Positions 8,232 to 19,944 of a stretch of DNA of 64,000 nt are shown here, in pieces; the stretch's first letter is position 1; every line of letters begins with the position of its first letter. This DNA is from Oegoconia quadripuncta (Eukaryota > Arthropoda > Insecta > Lepidoptera > Autostichidae), in the NCBI GenBank assembly GCA_949316235.1, contig OX438743.1, forward strand, positions 29,109,242 through 29,173,241. Reading direction: 5' to 3'. Position numbers and translations under genes: made by a program. Under the pieces are notes generated by a model. The model did not search any database. It was given only the letters and a program-made list of their open reading frames with translations, and was not told where the DNA came from.

Positions 8232-9165
8232 CTATTTAAAAATCTTTTCACTAAAAAATACGGGCTCGCAGTCATTAAATAGCTCGTGACTCCGCTTCAT
8301 AAAAGCTTGCAGCTTTTCCCACTGCGGAGTCCCCCTATTTAATTTGACCTTTAACGTCACCTCCGCGTGTTTCCACCTCTGATCCGGGACTGCAGAGGTC
8401 GCCTCCTCCGTGTTGTATACACGCACTTCCAGGAAATATTCACCGCTTTGGTGAAAAGCTTCCCGGCGCACCCTCCCGCCAGGGACTCGGGTCGTTAAGT
8501 AAGTCTGAAGTACCTGCTTCGCCGTGGAAGACTTCGGCTTCGACGCCTCGGGCTCCAGGCCAAATAGCCCTCCGGAACTGAAACAATATTATATAGGTAA
8601 ATAAACATCAAATATGTCCGCGTGGTGGCTCAGAGTAGAATAGCGCACCAACCCATCACAAGTAAGGTGTTATAATCAGACTAATGATTGAGGTAGAATA
8701 TTTACTACGTCCGCAGACATAGAAATGGGCAGCAGTATTTTATGATTGAATTCAAACCCTGCTATCGATGTCGGACAGTGGTCTGATGTGGCCCGTTGAG
8801 TTAAATACATTGGCTATTTTTTAAATTTGATAGAGAAAGTGTAAGTTTTCCTTACCTTGTCAATGTCGAAGTCGAGGTCTCGGTAGCGTCGCCGGCGGTT
8901 GTGTCGCGACCACGGCAAGACTTCTTTTTGTTGGAACTGTAAAGTAAAGTTTAACCATAAACACACAATGTTGAAATATGTATGAGTGGAAATGTGTAGG
9001 TCTAATTTTTACCTATTTGATGCTGATAGCTCGGCAGGCGCGTTTCTTTTCACCGCTGCGGGTGCCTTCTTCTTCGGGGCCTTCTTCAGCACCGCTTTCG
9101 CAGGCGGTGAGGGCGGCGAGTCAGAGCTGTCCGACTCGATGAAAGTATTATATTCAACGTCCGAC
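8232..9165 (-). CDS. Spliced gene of unknown function, three exons visible, 5' end unresolved
   Basis: Three - strand exons join in one frame: 9165-9013, 8936-8856 and 8577-8232. Acceptors are CTATTTTCAG, CTTTACTTTACAG and ATTGTTTCAG. Donors are GTAAAA and GTAAGG. Introns are 76 and 278 bases. Every junction is phase 2, and each of the two internal ones makes a Ser-Ser pair, so the middle 81-base exon could be skipped without a frameshift. The visible 192 residues begin acidic (IESDSSDSPPSPP), pass through a basic Ala/Pro/Lys tract (KKAPKKKAPAAVK), and end in a compact domain rich in Trp and aromatics (EYFLEVRVYN, then QRWKHAEVTLKV, then QWEKLQAFMKRS). No family was recognised. No ATG was found in frame, so at least one 5' exon is missing. 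The last exon is much GC-richer than the polymerase, hinting at a different origin. Confidence 0.6.
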
Positions 9166-9860
9166 CTGAAAATAGAAACAAAATTATTATAATAACATTT
9201 TAAATAAAATATATCAAATATTAGACCATAATTCAAGAATTATTTATGATTATGTTTTATATTCAAATATACTTACTAACATTTTTTTTTAATTGGAGCG
9301 AAGATGGTGCCACAGTTGCAGATGATAGGTATCGTCACAGAAACAATTGTAGAATGAATAAATTTTACTCAAATATTGTGTATTTATGGGTATCAACAAT
9401 ACAAAACTGCTACATACCTAACTACATTATTGATTCATTATCAAATCAAACTTAATTCCTACGCAGGAAGAAATTTTAATAACAGCTAAGTAAAAGCACT
9501 TACGACCTATTGTACCGAGTCACTTGATCGCCTCAACTGTCCCACGATGATTTGCTTAGTTGCAGTTATTTTTATAGGAAAATAAATATATGAGTGTATT
9601 TGTTTCGCGCAACGCGCTGCAGTTTCCACCGTATTTGTAAAATGAAACCTGACTAAGCGATTGTATTATCAACTACGACGAAGTCAAACGAAAGGTAATG
9701 TGTTTCACAAGTTGTATGTACTCGTATGTTATTCTAAAACATTTTAACCGAATTTAACAAATGAGATATCACTAATTCGTATAAAACCAAACGAAGATAG
9801 TTACGCGGAGTGTATACTTAAATTTACACTGCTGTATCATTGCTTAGTTCGGGAGTACTT
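9166..9860. other. Upstream region of the spliced gene, start exon not found
   Basis: Two strong donor-like sites exist on the - strand: ATGTTA followed by GTAAGT near 9276, and a GTAAGT starting at 9503. The first gives an in-frame TAG when joined to the exon at 9165. The second leads back to a TGA without an ATG. Neither completes the gene. The right terminal inverted repeat of the Polinton could lie here or further right, but it cannot be tested because the left end is outside the window. Confidence 0.3.
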
Positions 9861-9861
9861 C

Positions 9862-10120
9862 AATATGTTATCATCATCCGTTCCTAAACATCCCACTGTA
9901 AGGGGATGGAGGAGAGTATGGACCATAGTCCACCACGCTGATCCAGTGCGAGTTGGGTACTTCATAGTAACTTCGATTATTTCTAGAGAATTAAGAGTTT
10001 ACGAGCAATCAGATAAACACACTTACCTAAGTTCAATTAAAAACTCATTCGCACATAGGTAGGGGAATCGAACCCGAATCTCCCAAAGGACCCGCATTTC
10101 AATCACTGAGCCCATATGTT
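9862..10120. repeat. Dispersed-repeat-like segment (possible LINE 3' end)
   Basis: Contains phrases typical of lepidopteran dispersed repeats: a 'gtccaccacgctgatccagtg' type block followed near 10060-10080 by 'ggggaatcgaacccgaatct'. Only one copy lies in this window, so the call rests on recall of such repeats and is weak. Confidence 0.35.
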
Positions 10121-10499
10121 CAAATATCAAGAGTTATAATTAATTATCAGACAAAATACCTTAATATCATAATCATAGGTCGATTATTTTTATCGAACAT
10201 GTTTTGTGTATTTTCAGCACTTTCAAAATCAGATAAAGTCACGGCTGATAGCTAGTGAAGAAATAAATAATTTTCATTAAAATACAAGTAACTCGGGAGG
10301 TGACACTATAGCTAGCAATTCCACTTATCGGTCTTTTGTCAACTGTGCATAATTCAAGCTGCATTAAAACTTTAATTTGCGTCAATTCGTATATTATCTA
10401 GATAAAAGGTGTCTCACTAATGTTAATTCAATAGTACAATTCACAAGCAAATACATATATACATTCACGACTCTTATCCCAAATGGGGTGGTTACAAAT

Positions 10500-10502
10500 A
10501 TT

Positions 10503-10545
<43 letters not shown>
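10500..10545. repeat. (TA)n microsatellite
   Basis: A run of TA dinucleotides of about 40 bases, flanked on both sides by TTTATAAATAT, so the whole stretch can fold back on itself. Confidence 0.9.
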
Positions 10546-10682
10546 CTATTTATAAATATTTCAATTTATTAACATAAGCTATAAACGTTTACAGACTTAA
10601 GAAGATATACGATATGTAAATGATAAAGGTGAGGCGACTCGCATTCTCATTTTCATCGCAAGACCGAACTCGAGAAATAATA

Positions 10683-11067
10683 AAAACCGGCCAAGTGCGA
10701 GTCGGACTCGCACACTAAGGGTTCTCTACCATTATCTATAAAACGGCAAAAAATCACGCTTGTTGTATGGGAAGCCCCTTAAATATTTGTTTTATTTTAA
10801 TTATTTATTTTTAAAGTGAATATAGAACTAAATATTTTGTGAATATTTCAAGCGTCTACCTGTTGCCGTTATCGACATATACAATATCGACCAAAAACGA
10901 GCAAAACAATCACTTTATTTATTCTGTTTGTTTAGTATTTGTTGTTATAGCGACACTAGAAATACATCATCTGTGAAAATTTCAACTGTCTATCACTGTT
11001 CATGAGATACAACAGAGTCTTAGTAATAGGGTCCCGTTTTACCCTTTGGGTACGGAACCCTAAAAAT
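10683..11067 (+). repeat. Dispersed repeat F, non-coding, with inverted ends
   Basis: Starts with 'ccggccaagtgcgagtcgg' and ends with 'gggtacggaaccctaaaaa'. Its early AGGGTTCTCTACC is an imperfect reverse complement of the terminal GGTACGGAACCCT. This is a frequently met insect dispersed repeat of uncertain class. A related fragment begins near 57465. No open frame is retained. Confidence 0.65.
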
Positions 11068-11339
11068 GGGTGGTGTACTTTGCGATCTATCTTTGTACCT
11101 ACCTAGACATTATAACATTTGACGCTAAGGCATGCACGTATTTTGATTTAACCAGCAACATAGCGAAACATGAGCAAGCGTCAGGTTGCAAACTTATTAT
11201 AACAGCAGCAGTGTTGTCAGGTGCATGGCTTTCCTCTTTTCCCACGCTTTTGTTAAAACGGTTCTGCTTTCGATTATAGTATAACAATTCAAGATTTATG
11301 TATTAAATAATACGGTCTATAGTACTTAAGGTATATTCA

Positions 11340-11545
11340 ATACCCTTAATCAACGGTTATGGGTTCAATTCCTGGCAGGAGAAAATATTAATCAAAGGAT
11401 ATGTACCTATTAATTCTCATGATTTGGTTTATTGAAAGGTGATATTAACGACGGCTTGCGTAGTGAGTACTATACTGTTTAAGAAACGAGCCGATGCGGG
11501 TTCGATTCCCGCTAGGGGTAAATTTTAAACGATGGTTAATTCATA
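11340..11545 (+). repeat. Degenerate tRNA-like units upstream of a SINE A copy
   Basis: Two B-box-like strings occur in the same orientation: 'gggttcaattcctggcaggag' near 11361 and 'gggttcgattcccgctaggg' near 11499. Each is followed by a similar 'tcatgatttggtttattg' / 'ttatgatttggcttattg' stretch. This looks like a tandem array of tRNA-derived units leading into the copy at 11580. Confidence 0.5.
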
Positions 11546-11579
11546 TAGTTCTTATGATTTGGCTTATTGGGGTGAGACT

Positions 11580-11770
11580 TTGACGACCGACTGGTAGTGT
11601 CCTGGTTTGAAACCAAAATACTGCGGGTTCGATTCTCGCTAGGGGCAAATATTTGTCAGATAAATACAAACATTAAGTGTCTAACGATGTTTACATATTT
11701 ACATTAATATATTTTTATCCATTATCTAGTGTGTATAGCACCGGATTTGTTCATTTATTTATTTAAGTAA
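11580..11770 (+). repeat. tRNA-derived SINE, family A, copy 1
   Basis: Head 'gacgaccgactgg', B box 'gggttcgattctcgctaggg', body with 'attatctagtgtgtatagca', tail 'atttatttatttaag'. It matches the copies at 20591 and 47392 in layout but is diverged. Confidence 0.6.
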
Positions 11771-12275
11771 TTAAATATTTGCGATGTGGTTTAGATTTGG
11801 GAGAGATTTCATTCGAAATGGACGTCATAAAGCGGTCTATAGAAACTTATGTAGAAGTTGAGAAAATATGTGAAATATGTGAAATACAAGAGGCCTTAAT
11901 CACCAAACACGGTTACTATACAATGTACGGGTTCCGATCATGTTTCTGGTGTTTGTTTAAATTGTGTCCTGATACGGCATGTATTAAATACTTGGAAGAT
12001 TTAGATATTCGCACTCGTATGGCTGCAACTAATAAGCTTCATGAATATTAAAAGGTTATTTTAAGGTTCATACATTATAAAAAGGTCCTTTCAGGACCAA
12101 CAAACTGTTCAATGTTTCCACGACAGATCATTTACAACTACAGGTGATTTATATAGGAATTGTGATGGAGCGTTGATATAACAACAATTCTTTAAATTAG
12201 AATTGCACAGAGTGAGAGCGAACGATCATTCACCTCGTAAACTAATGGTGGGATAGAATGCACAATAGATCGAAC

Positions 12276-12371
12276 GATATTATTGGGCATTCTAGGACAC
12301 CAGAAGTGAAGGAGGCGAAGCAGGTGCGTAGCCGACTGAACGGATGGTGGTCTAGAATGCCCAATAATATC
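12276..12371. repeat. Inverted repeat, 20-bp perfect arms
   Basis: GATATTATTGGGCATTCTAG at 12276-12295 is the exact reverse complement of 12352-12371. Pairing continues imperfectly inward. The spacer is 56 bases. It looks like a small foldback or MITE remnant. Confidence 0.8.
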
Positions 12372-15300
12372 CTACTAACATGTTTCGTTGCAAGGAATAA
12401 AAGTGTCATTTTTATAGTAGGTATACAATGTGTGACGGAAACTGTTACACTTCAACGTATGTTATTAAAGCGCCGTTTAGCGTTCAAGTTATATGTACAA
12501 ATATTCGTCTTAGATAGTTTTTGGCATCAAGATTCAGAGGCAGTACATATTTTTTATTAATAATGATTGTGTTTTACAATGGCTTTACAATTATTTGTGG
12601 TAGTATTTCGGGTCTGTAGAAGTTTGTTGGCAAACGTTTGGTTGTGTAAAAGCATTTATAAGAATTAATGTCGTCGTTTTTAGGTTTGATAAGTAAGTTT
12701 ACTCTATATCGGGTATGTCGTGATATGCTATAATTACGTTGTAATCTTATACTATGTATGAAAAAGGAAGAAAACTTAACAAAGGTGTAAAACAATTAAA
12801 AGAAATTACATAGGTACGTGATTACAGCGCCTACGTCATGGGACGGACGGACGACGGTCGGTATCTGAGATATATTATATAATAATTATTTCTTGCCAGA
12901 GTTATGAGAAATGAATGAAATAAATAGCATAACCACAAAATTATGGCAAACTTATACCGGTTGAGTTTTTTTATCGTAAGGGATAAAATAGGGCATATTA
13001 GGTAAGTGAAATAGAAGTTATTGGCAGAGGTAGCTTCATTTTTTTTTTTCAAAATCGCAAGCTCGGAGCGGATGCTGATATGCGATTGGCGTGATTCGCA
13101 GGGTTTTGTTCGTTCGTGATTCATATTTTCTCCAAGTTTTCTTTATTTAATTTAATTTATTATTATAATTATGTGGAATAGGCTACAAACGCGACCGTGA
13201 AATGACAACGCTTTATTCGATGACGGTTTTGAAACAAAAACTAAGTACCTATGCCAATACCTTCTATTTTACTTACCTACCTAATATACCATTATTTAAT
13301 TAATTAATTAATGCTGATGTCTAGAACTACTATGTAAGATTCGGTCTACTGTACTAACTTCAGTTTATACAAAAGAACACAATGATCTATCGGTCGCCAT
13401 TTGCAATTATGCTTGATCACAATATTCTACAACTGTCAAAAGAATTTGCATTAAGCCTCGTCCCCACAAAGCATCCCCACAAGTAAGACATTTGTTGAGC
13501 GATATGTGTCACGTCGCCCGATGTCTTGTCTCCGTTCCTAGCAGTTTAGTCGAACCTATCAAACATGTCTGGCGAGGTCTCGCGAATTCTGGCGGCGTCG
13601 CCCGATATCTCCGAGGTCACGTGTCGCTTGACAAATTTTTGCCTAGTGGGAACGCGGGTTACCACAATACATAAACGTATTTTCTTTGGTTGTGAGTGTA
13701 AATGTTTCCACATTACGTAGTGCCCGACCATCCCGATCATTGACCATCATTTAAATAATCCCTACGATTATTATTCGATTGCACGGGATTGTCGACCCGA
13801 CACGCGATCCAACGGGAATCCACTACAATAGCCATTCGGGACGGCCCGAATTTACGATAATATTGGAAAAGCTGGACACTAGAATTTCATTTTCAGGACG
13901 TTTAACAATGTATTTCGTATTTTAATGATTGTTTGTCTGTTTCAGGTATGTTCAAACACTATTCCGGTTCAGGCATGGTTATTTGTGAGTAATTGACAGC
14001 ATATATATGTCGGAGAACGGGGGTGGGCGTTGCGAGCGACCGAGACGGTGCTAATCCCGTGGTAGAGGGTGGCTCGGGCAATTACGATATTTTGCAAGCT
14101 ACTATAGGCGAATAGACAACGTATTCACATTCGATTATGATCATGAAACCTGAGATGCTTACTGGTGAATAGTAAACATTTGCACTCCCCTCATGCCATA
14201 CAACTTGGCCCTAGCGTGCAGTCTGTGGAATTCAGCCGGACCTAGTATATAATTCCTCCTTGCTCAAATCCTATGATCAACTTCTTATTAACTATCGACT
14301 CACCGGATTCATCCACGCGTCGGCAATTTATCGCTATCTACGATATATACATGTTATTGTATATTTAAAATCTGTCTTCGGCAATCGTCTCTAGGAAGGT
14401 GCCCTGGGATAATTTTCACACATATTGAATTGATAAACTAAGATTTTTCTCCGTATGGCATTATGGATTTTATTTAGACTAGTGAGAATAATAACAATAT
14501 AATTTGTTTCTAAATTGTCCCAAAATGTAAAACTTGCCTCAAGTTCCTGGTTGGAGGAATTGTACCCAGAAGGTTGGCCGCATTGCTTCGCTTTAGATCG
14601 AGACTTGGCCAGCTCCAATACCTTTAGTTCCTCCTATTTTTGTGAATTTACAATTATAAACAAAAGTTGTCGGTTATTAGGTACCAAAAATTTAAAATTC
14701 TCGAAAATAGTCAGAATCAAAGCTATTCAAGTATTATTTATAGGCTTTTAAGCTTTTCGAGTGCACGAGTACATTTTAATATAAGTTGTTTTTGAAAAGA
14801 AATCTTGAATTTTCAAATGAGGGCGGCACTAGACCCGATTCGCGACTTAATATGCTTCTGTACTGTCATCATAAAGATTTCACTGTACCAAGTAATGTTA
14901 AATGTCTATAGATTGAGTAATACTAATATAAAAAGATTCATTGTCTCGTCGTCGCCGGATTCAGTGGAAATGAGCTGTTAAAGCGCAATGCGCAAAACAT
15001 TATCCATACAAATTCAATGCGTCGTTGTGCGTCCTGGAAAACGCAGAAAAGAAAATTTTTACCTCAATCGTCGTAGCGCATCGCTCGCGTAGCACCGCAG
15101 CACATTTGAATAATATTCATCTACAGGCATTTCCTTGGGGTATTCTTCACTAAATCTACGTGTGGAATTATTAATTCAATAGGGCCAACCTCGGGTCGGT
15201 TTTATAATTATTTCTAATTATACCCGCGACGCGGTGCCCCATGTCGGCGGCCATCTTGTTGAATATTCATCCAATGAGAAGATCCCGCCATTATTTTTCT

Positions 15301-15655
15301 AGACACTCTCTAACCTAATTTTCTGTAATGAGCCTTGTGGGATAGCGTTAACAACGCGGCGTTTTTGCGAAAATTAAATGTCGACTTCTTTGTTTTTAGC
15401 CATCACTTCACTTAATTATTTTTGTTTGCTTGCTTGCATAAACAATTTGGGCAGTAACTAGATTCGGAAGTGTGTTTCTCTGATTGAGGTTTATTTCAGA
15501 GTCCATTATACAAAATTTAATATATAGTCGGACTGCATTTCTACCCGTTTCTATAAGTTTAGTTTATCTTCCGTGTTTGTTTGCAGCTCATCGTGACCCA
15601 CTTCTCGATATGAGTTGAAAGTTATCGTATACCACATAAAAATCCTATGCCAATA
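12372..15655. other. No gene recognised
   Basis: Only short, non-conserved frames were seen. The stretch 13480-13740 is GC-richer and repeats a 'cgtcgcccgat' string (near 13513 and 13597), suggesting a diverged repeat. 15180-15300 has a GC-richer patch. No splice-consistent exon or known domain was found. Confidence 0.4.
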
Positions 15656-15662
15656 TTTAATA

Positions 15663-15815
15663 AAATGAAATTCAAAAAAAGTTTTATTTTGTAAGTTATA
15701 AGAATAACATTTGAAATCATCATGACGTACAATTTTTGCTTATTCATAAGGCAGACTCCTCAAAGAAGAACGAGCAATTGACTCAGGGGTTAATCTTTTT
15801 AAATAAAAAAGAAAA
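15663..15815 (-). repeat. LINE 3'-tail repeat, family E, copy 1
   Basis: Reads 'gttttattttgtaagttata' then 'agaataacatttgaaatcat' and 'gaagaacgagcaa', shared in order with 39065, 53783 and, on the other strand, 44036. The 44036 copy ends in a 'ttgattttgatttt' tail, so the element direction here is the - strand. Confidence 0.65.
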
Positions 15816-16491
15816 TAATTGACTGGATAACGCCGAGCGGTCCATGTTCATGCATTATCATCTAGATAGAAATTTTATAATTACCTTTGGCACATACGAG
15901 CTGTACCTACATCATGAGGTATATACTCCTATATACTATATACTCTATACCAATGCAATTTTGATGATTTTATGTTATTCTGTCAGCTATCTCAGAGCGT
16001 TCGCGTGAGTTTCCATAAAGACATTATTAATTTTTTATTATATTAAGACGTTATAGATTGATAATTTCTACTTAGAAAAATATATACAATATTTAACTTT
16101 GGAACAGAAATTCTGAGAAATTTCGCTGTTTCCTGGCATTCCCTTACTCGTAAAATAAAGTGTGTTCGTTTTTCACTCGTGATCCTTATTTCAGATCTCA
16201 TCTGTCAAATGGATGCGTTGTTTTTACTTTTTATTATGTCTATAAAACGGAGGCGTGACCTTGTTTAATAAATTCACTGGGCGTGGCTGAGGGACTTGGC
16301 TCGAATAACAACACAATTTTATTTCGTATCTGAAATTTTAAGAGCTAATTATAATTTTAAAGGCAAGTCACGTTTGAACAATGGTTTAAGTACATAATAA
16401 CATAGTGCATATTTTTATTTAAATATTTGTCGATCGAAAAGTTTCTACATATATTTTATACAATATTTATGTTACCTTTAATAATTATAGA

Positions 16492-16809
16492 ATGCGCCAT
16501 TTTCTGCTCAATGCCAAGTTCTTCAGTAACGTCGTAATTACAGATGAGTCAATGTTTCTCCACATTTTCACAGACGACATCGACGTATCTGTAATCGTGC
16601 AAGCTTCTTTTATCCAAAAGTTTTCAGGCCGAAAACGTTTGAACCAACAGCTGCTACCTGTACTAATTACACCTGCACTCGAACAAAATAAGAAAATACA
16701 TTTACCTCGATTTTTAGGTGAGCACCGGCAAAAGGCCGAAACATTGGAAACGTCGAATAACTCCGAACATTTTTATAAAAATGAAATAAATAATATATCT
16801 TTTATTTAG
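16492..16809 (+). other. Unrecognised 105-codon open frame
   Basis: An ATG-initiated frame ending in an AT-rich 'aataaataatatatctttt' tail. The 3' part (GEHRQKAETLETS) resembles 3' ends of dispersed retroposons more than a host exon. No domain was recognised. It is probably chance or a repeat remnant. Confidence 0.2.
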
Positions 16810-16927
16810 TAGTTTGAGAGTTTTGCTGCATTTACAGTGTCTTGAATTATTGCTCATATGCTTATTAATGAACTTGAATGTATGAACTACTTCATTAAGT
16901 ATACTAATAAATGCCCCAATCGGTGAA

Positions 16928-16984
16928 TCTAGACTCTGCACCTAAAGGGCCGAGCCTTGCAGAGTCTGAGGTGCAGAGTCTAGA
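16928..16984. repeat. Perfect 16-bp inverted repeat
   Basis: TCTAGACTCTGCACCT at 16928-16943 pairs exactly with AGGTGCAGAGTCTAGA at 16969-16984. The 25-base spacer itself contains another GCAGAGTCT. Confidence 0.85.
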
Positions 16985-17781
16985 ATGTATACGATTCAGC
17001 TCCCGAAAGCAGGGGTCTACTCTCTAACGACATTAGCTCCGGAAGGCCGTAACTAAGGACTTTGGCAGTTTGCTGTGTCAATTATAAACCAATCGTCATT
17101 ATTTTACTTTTGTTGTAAATAGTTGGACATCACAAGTTAGTACGGGACGCAAGGAACGTCTGAAGTTATGCAAATAAAAGATTCTTAGCAAAAGAAAGAG
17201 TCTGAAGTAACGGCCGTCCGAAGCTATTTTCGTTAGAGAGTAGGCCCCGTAATGTGTTATTCGGAACATGGCAGTGCACGACTATCCACCCAAAAGTGTA
17301 CAAAAAGCCTTTGAACTACACAAAGTAAACACAGGAGAAGATATGAGAGAATTAACGAGGCAGGTGAGATTGAAAAATTATTTCATTTCCTCACCTGTTC
17401 ACACGCTCCCTCCGGTTATATCTCCACCCGGATATTACTTGACTGATGCGATCCGGATATAAATCAGACTCGCTCTGAACACTTTCTTTTTCACTATTTT
17501 TCTTCTATTACATCATAAAATGGTTCGCAATTTATTTTTCTGGCTTCTTCAACGGGTTGTGATGGTTTTTCTGAGGTTATACTTTTCTTTTTAAATGAGA
17601 TTCTGTTAAGACAGAATTTTCTTGTTTAATTATACTAAAAGGGGTTGTGTAACCTTTTTCTTTGTTACATTCTGTCGTTGGCTTGTTGTTATTCAGGAAA
17701 CGTCCTTTGGAATTACTTTGTTTGCTATCACTGTTTGTAAAGGTAGCTTTTGATTTGACTTTATATGTGTTTATATATAAC

Positions 17782-18005
17782 TAGCTTTCCACTCGCGGCT
17801 TCGCCTGCGTGTAATAGCTTTATCGCGGATATGTTTCATATGTTTATCTCGCGGGAACTACTCACTTTATCTGGATAAAAAATATGTCGTCCAGGATAAG
17901 TTTTACCTATATACCAAATTTCATTCAAATCCGTTCATCCCTTTCGCCGTGGTTGAACAACAAACAAACATCCAAACTTTCGCATTTATAATATTAGTTG
18001 ATAAG
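17782..18005 (+). repeat. RTE-like 3'-end repeat, family D, copy 1
   Basis: 'ctagctttccactcgcggct' start, 'atataccaaatttcattcaa' and 'atccgttcatcc' in the middle, 'aacaaacatccaaactttcg' then 'catttataatattag' at the end. The same order recurs at 37012, 47938 (-), 52661 (-) and 58860. This family is widespread in moth and butterfly genomes. Confidence 0.8.
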
Positions 18006-18676
18006 AGATGTATACATCTCTAAGATAATTTAAGAAGTACCTAATGACAAAGAAAATACCTGAACATGAAACTGTGATGAAAGGATAGTAACTCAACAGA
18101 TTCGCACTCCCAATAGTAGTCGGTGCCTCCAAGGAATGGGCGACTTTCAAATCATCCAATAGAATCCGGAAAACAATAGGCAGATTTAATTAGGTTCCAT
18201 CCTTTCGAGGATTTATACAAGTAATCCGGCTTATGAATTCATGAAGCATCTTCATCCACTGAACCATTCTGAACTAAAATACAAACGGTACAAGCGACCG
18301 AAACAGCATATTTTACACTACATGAAGCTAAAAAGATTTTATTATGTCTTCTCTAAATTTTCGGTAGGGTAATTAAAATTATGGAGTATCCTTCGCGCCT
18401 CCCCTTGAGTAGGTAGTTGAATCGTCATTGTGTTATCAGCATCGATGCGTGCTTTGGACTAAGGGTTATAGGGTAGAGGATCAGCATGAAGTAGAAATAC
18501 ATGTTGAGGATGTGACGGTGGATGAGGAAGAGGAGAGCTGTTTGGAAATTCATAACTTAATGATTGCGAAAGTAACACTAGGAGATTGAATTTGATAAAA
18601 TAAACTTTGATTTATTGTTACTTTGGATAAACGGTTTGTAATTTAATTGTAATTCATTGTAAATTGTAATTTCATT
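18006..18676. other. No gene recognised; short acidic frame at 18481-18590
   Basis: A frame near 18481-18590 reads as an acidic stretch (VEDVTVDEEEES) ending in a stop, just before the hAT remnant but on the opposite strand. It has no recognised relative. Confidence 0.25.
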
Positions 18677-18940
18677 TCAAGCCGAAGATTTCATGTAAAC
18701 TAATCCGGCGTCACTGAAATGGCGCTCGCTAGGGACCCTCGACGTAGGGGCTGATAGATATTGGCACACATCTCTATAAAGTTCAAAATATTTGGAATTT
18801 TTCTTGTACTTCAAATATTTAATGCACCGAGCGAAGGACGGGAGATGCGATTTCTCTTTATGCGGGCGGGTGTGACGTGAACTAACGTGATAATACCTCC
18901 TCATAATTCGTCTTAATAAATGAGGAAGCGACAGAGGCAT
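18677..18940 (-). pseudogene. hAT transposase remnant, C-terminal dimerisation domain
   Basis: The - strand frame ends with YFELYRDVCQYLSAP, then TSRVPSERHFSDAGLVYMK. The Y-L-x-A-P followed by S-x-x-S/P-S-E-R-x-F-S-x-A-G pattern is the hATC dimerisation motif of hAT and ZBED-type transposases. The catalytic region was not found upstream, so this is a 3' fragment. The N-terminal third of the frame (LPHLLRRIMRRYYH and onward) does not look like transposase and may be unrelated read-through. It was probably immobilised long ago. Confidence 0.7.
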
Positions 18941-19944
18941 TTATAAACTAAATTTTTGGGTAAGGAGACGAGGACGAGGAATCTGAAACTTTAGCATTAT
19001 GAGAAAGAGGAATCCCCACCAATCATAGTTTCGACCTTGTAAAATAAATGAATAAAATATATTGATATAATAATAATATATAATTCTGTAAAATTACTTA
19101 GATAATTAACAAAAAAAACTATATCTATAGCTTAGCAAGCAACCCTTACATTCCGATCGCGTACAGATAATTTCCAAAATTAGTCAAAAGGTACGTAATT
19201 TTATACTATAGGGCAACCCTTGCGTTTCTACTGAAAATACTGAAATTAAACTCGAGCACATGGCCGAGTTATGCCACTGACAATCGTTTTATGAAACCAC
19301 AGTGATCTCGTCTTTAATCTACGTCTTATAGGTAATCGTAATTGTAAGCGTTGGCACGTCAAAAATCAAGCTGACCTAAAATCTTCCAACTTCATCCATC
19401 GTAACACAATTCGTTAACGCGTTTATGCAACAGGCACTCGCATTTCCCTCGCTGATTAATATCGTGAGGGTTCGTCGCTCCTTCATCAGTATTCAAGCGG
19501 GATGTCTCATCAGCAGACCGCATTATTCCACCCCGGGCATTACCCGATAGTCCCGGGTAACAATACTACTGTATTACATAACACGTTAGTTCCGATCCTC
19601 TCAGGGCGATGGCTATCTATTGGTTTGGGTTGCAAGACATGAGTAATGACTGCAAATTAGCATGTGTAGACCATTTCGCAGCTGCCGTAGCTTCTAAGAC
19701 ATTCATGATTTTATAATAAATGTAGATGTGTGAAAGGAATCGGTAGAGATGTGAGTGAATTTGTTGGATGAAGGTAACTTTGGTGCTCATTTCTCGATTA
19801 AAGCGCCTGTCCGTCGACATCTTTTTTTATGAACATCAGGAGACGGGTTGGACCCTAATTTATTGTGGTAGAAAGTGATGATATTCCAGTAAATGCCTAT
19901 TTACCCTATAACACGTATAGGATTCGGGGAACACAGATGTCGGC

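Noticed and set aside
9270..9300. ATGTTA/GTAAGT as start exon for the three-exon gene
   Set aside because: Joining it to the exon at 9165 gives the wrong phase and an early stop in either tested register.
10377..10577. 66-codon frame with an (Ile-Tyr)n run
   Set aside because: It is produced by the (TA)n microsatellite.
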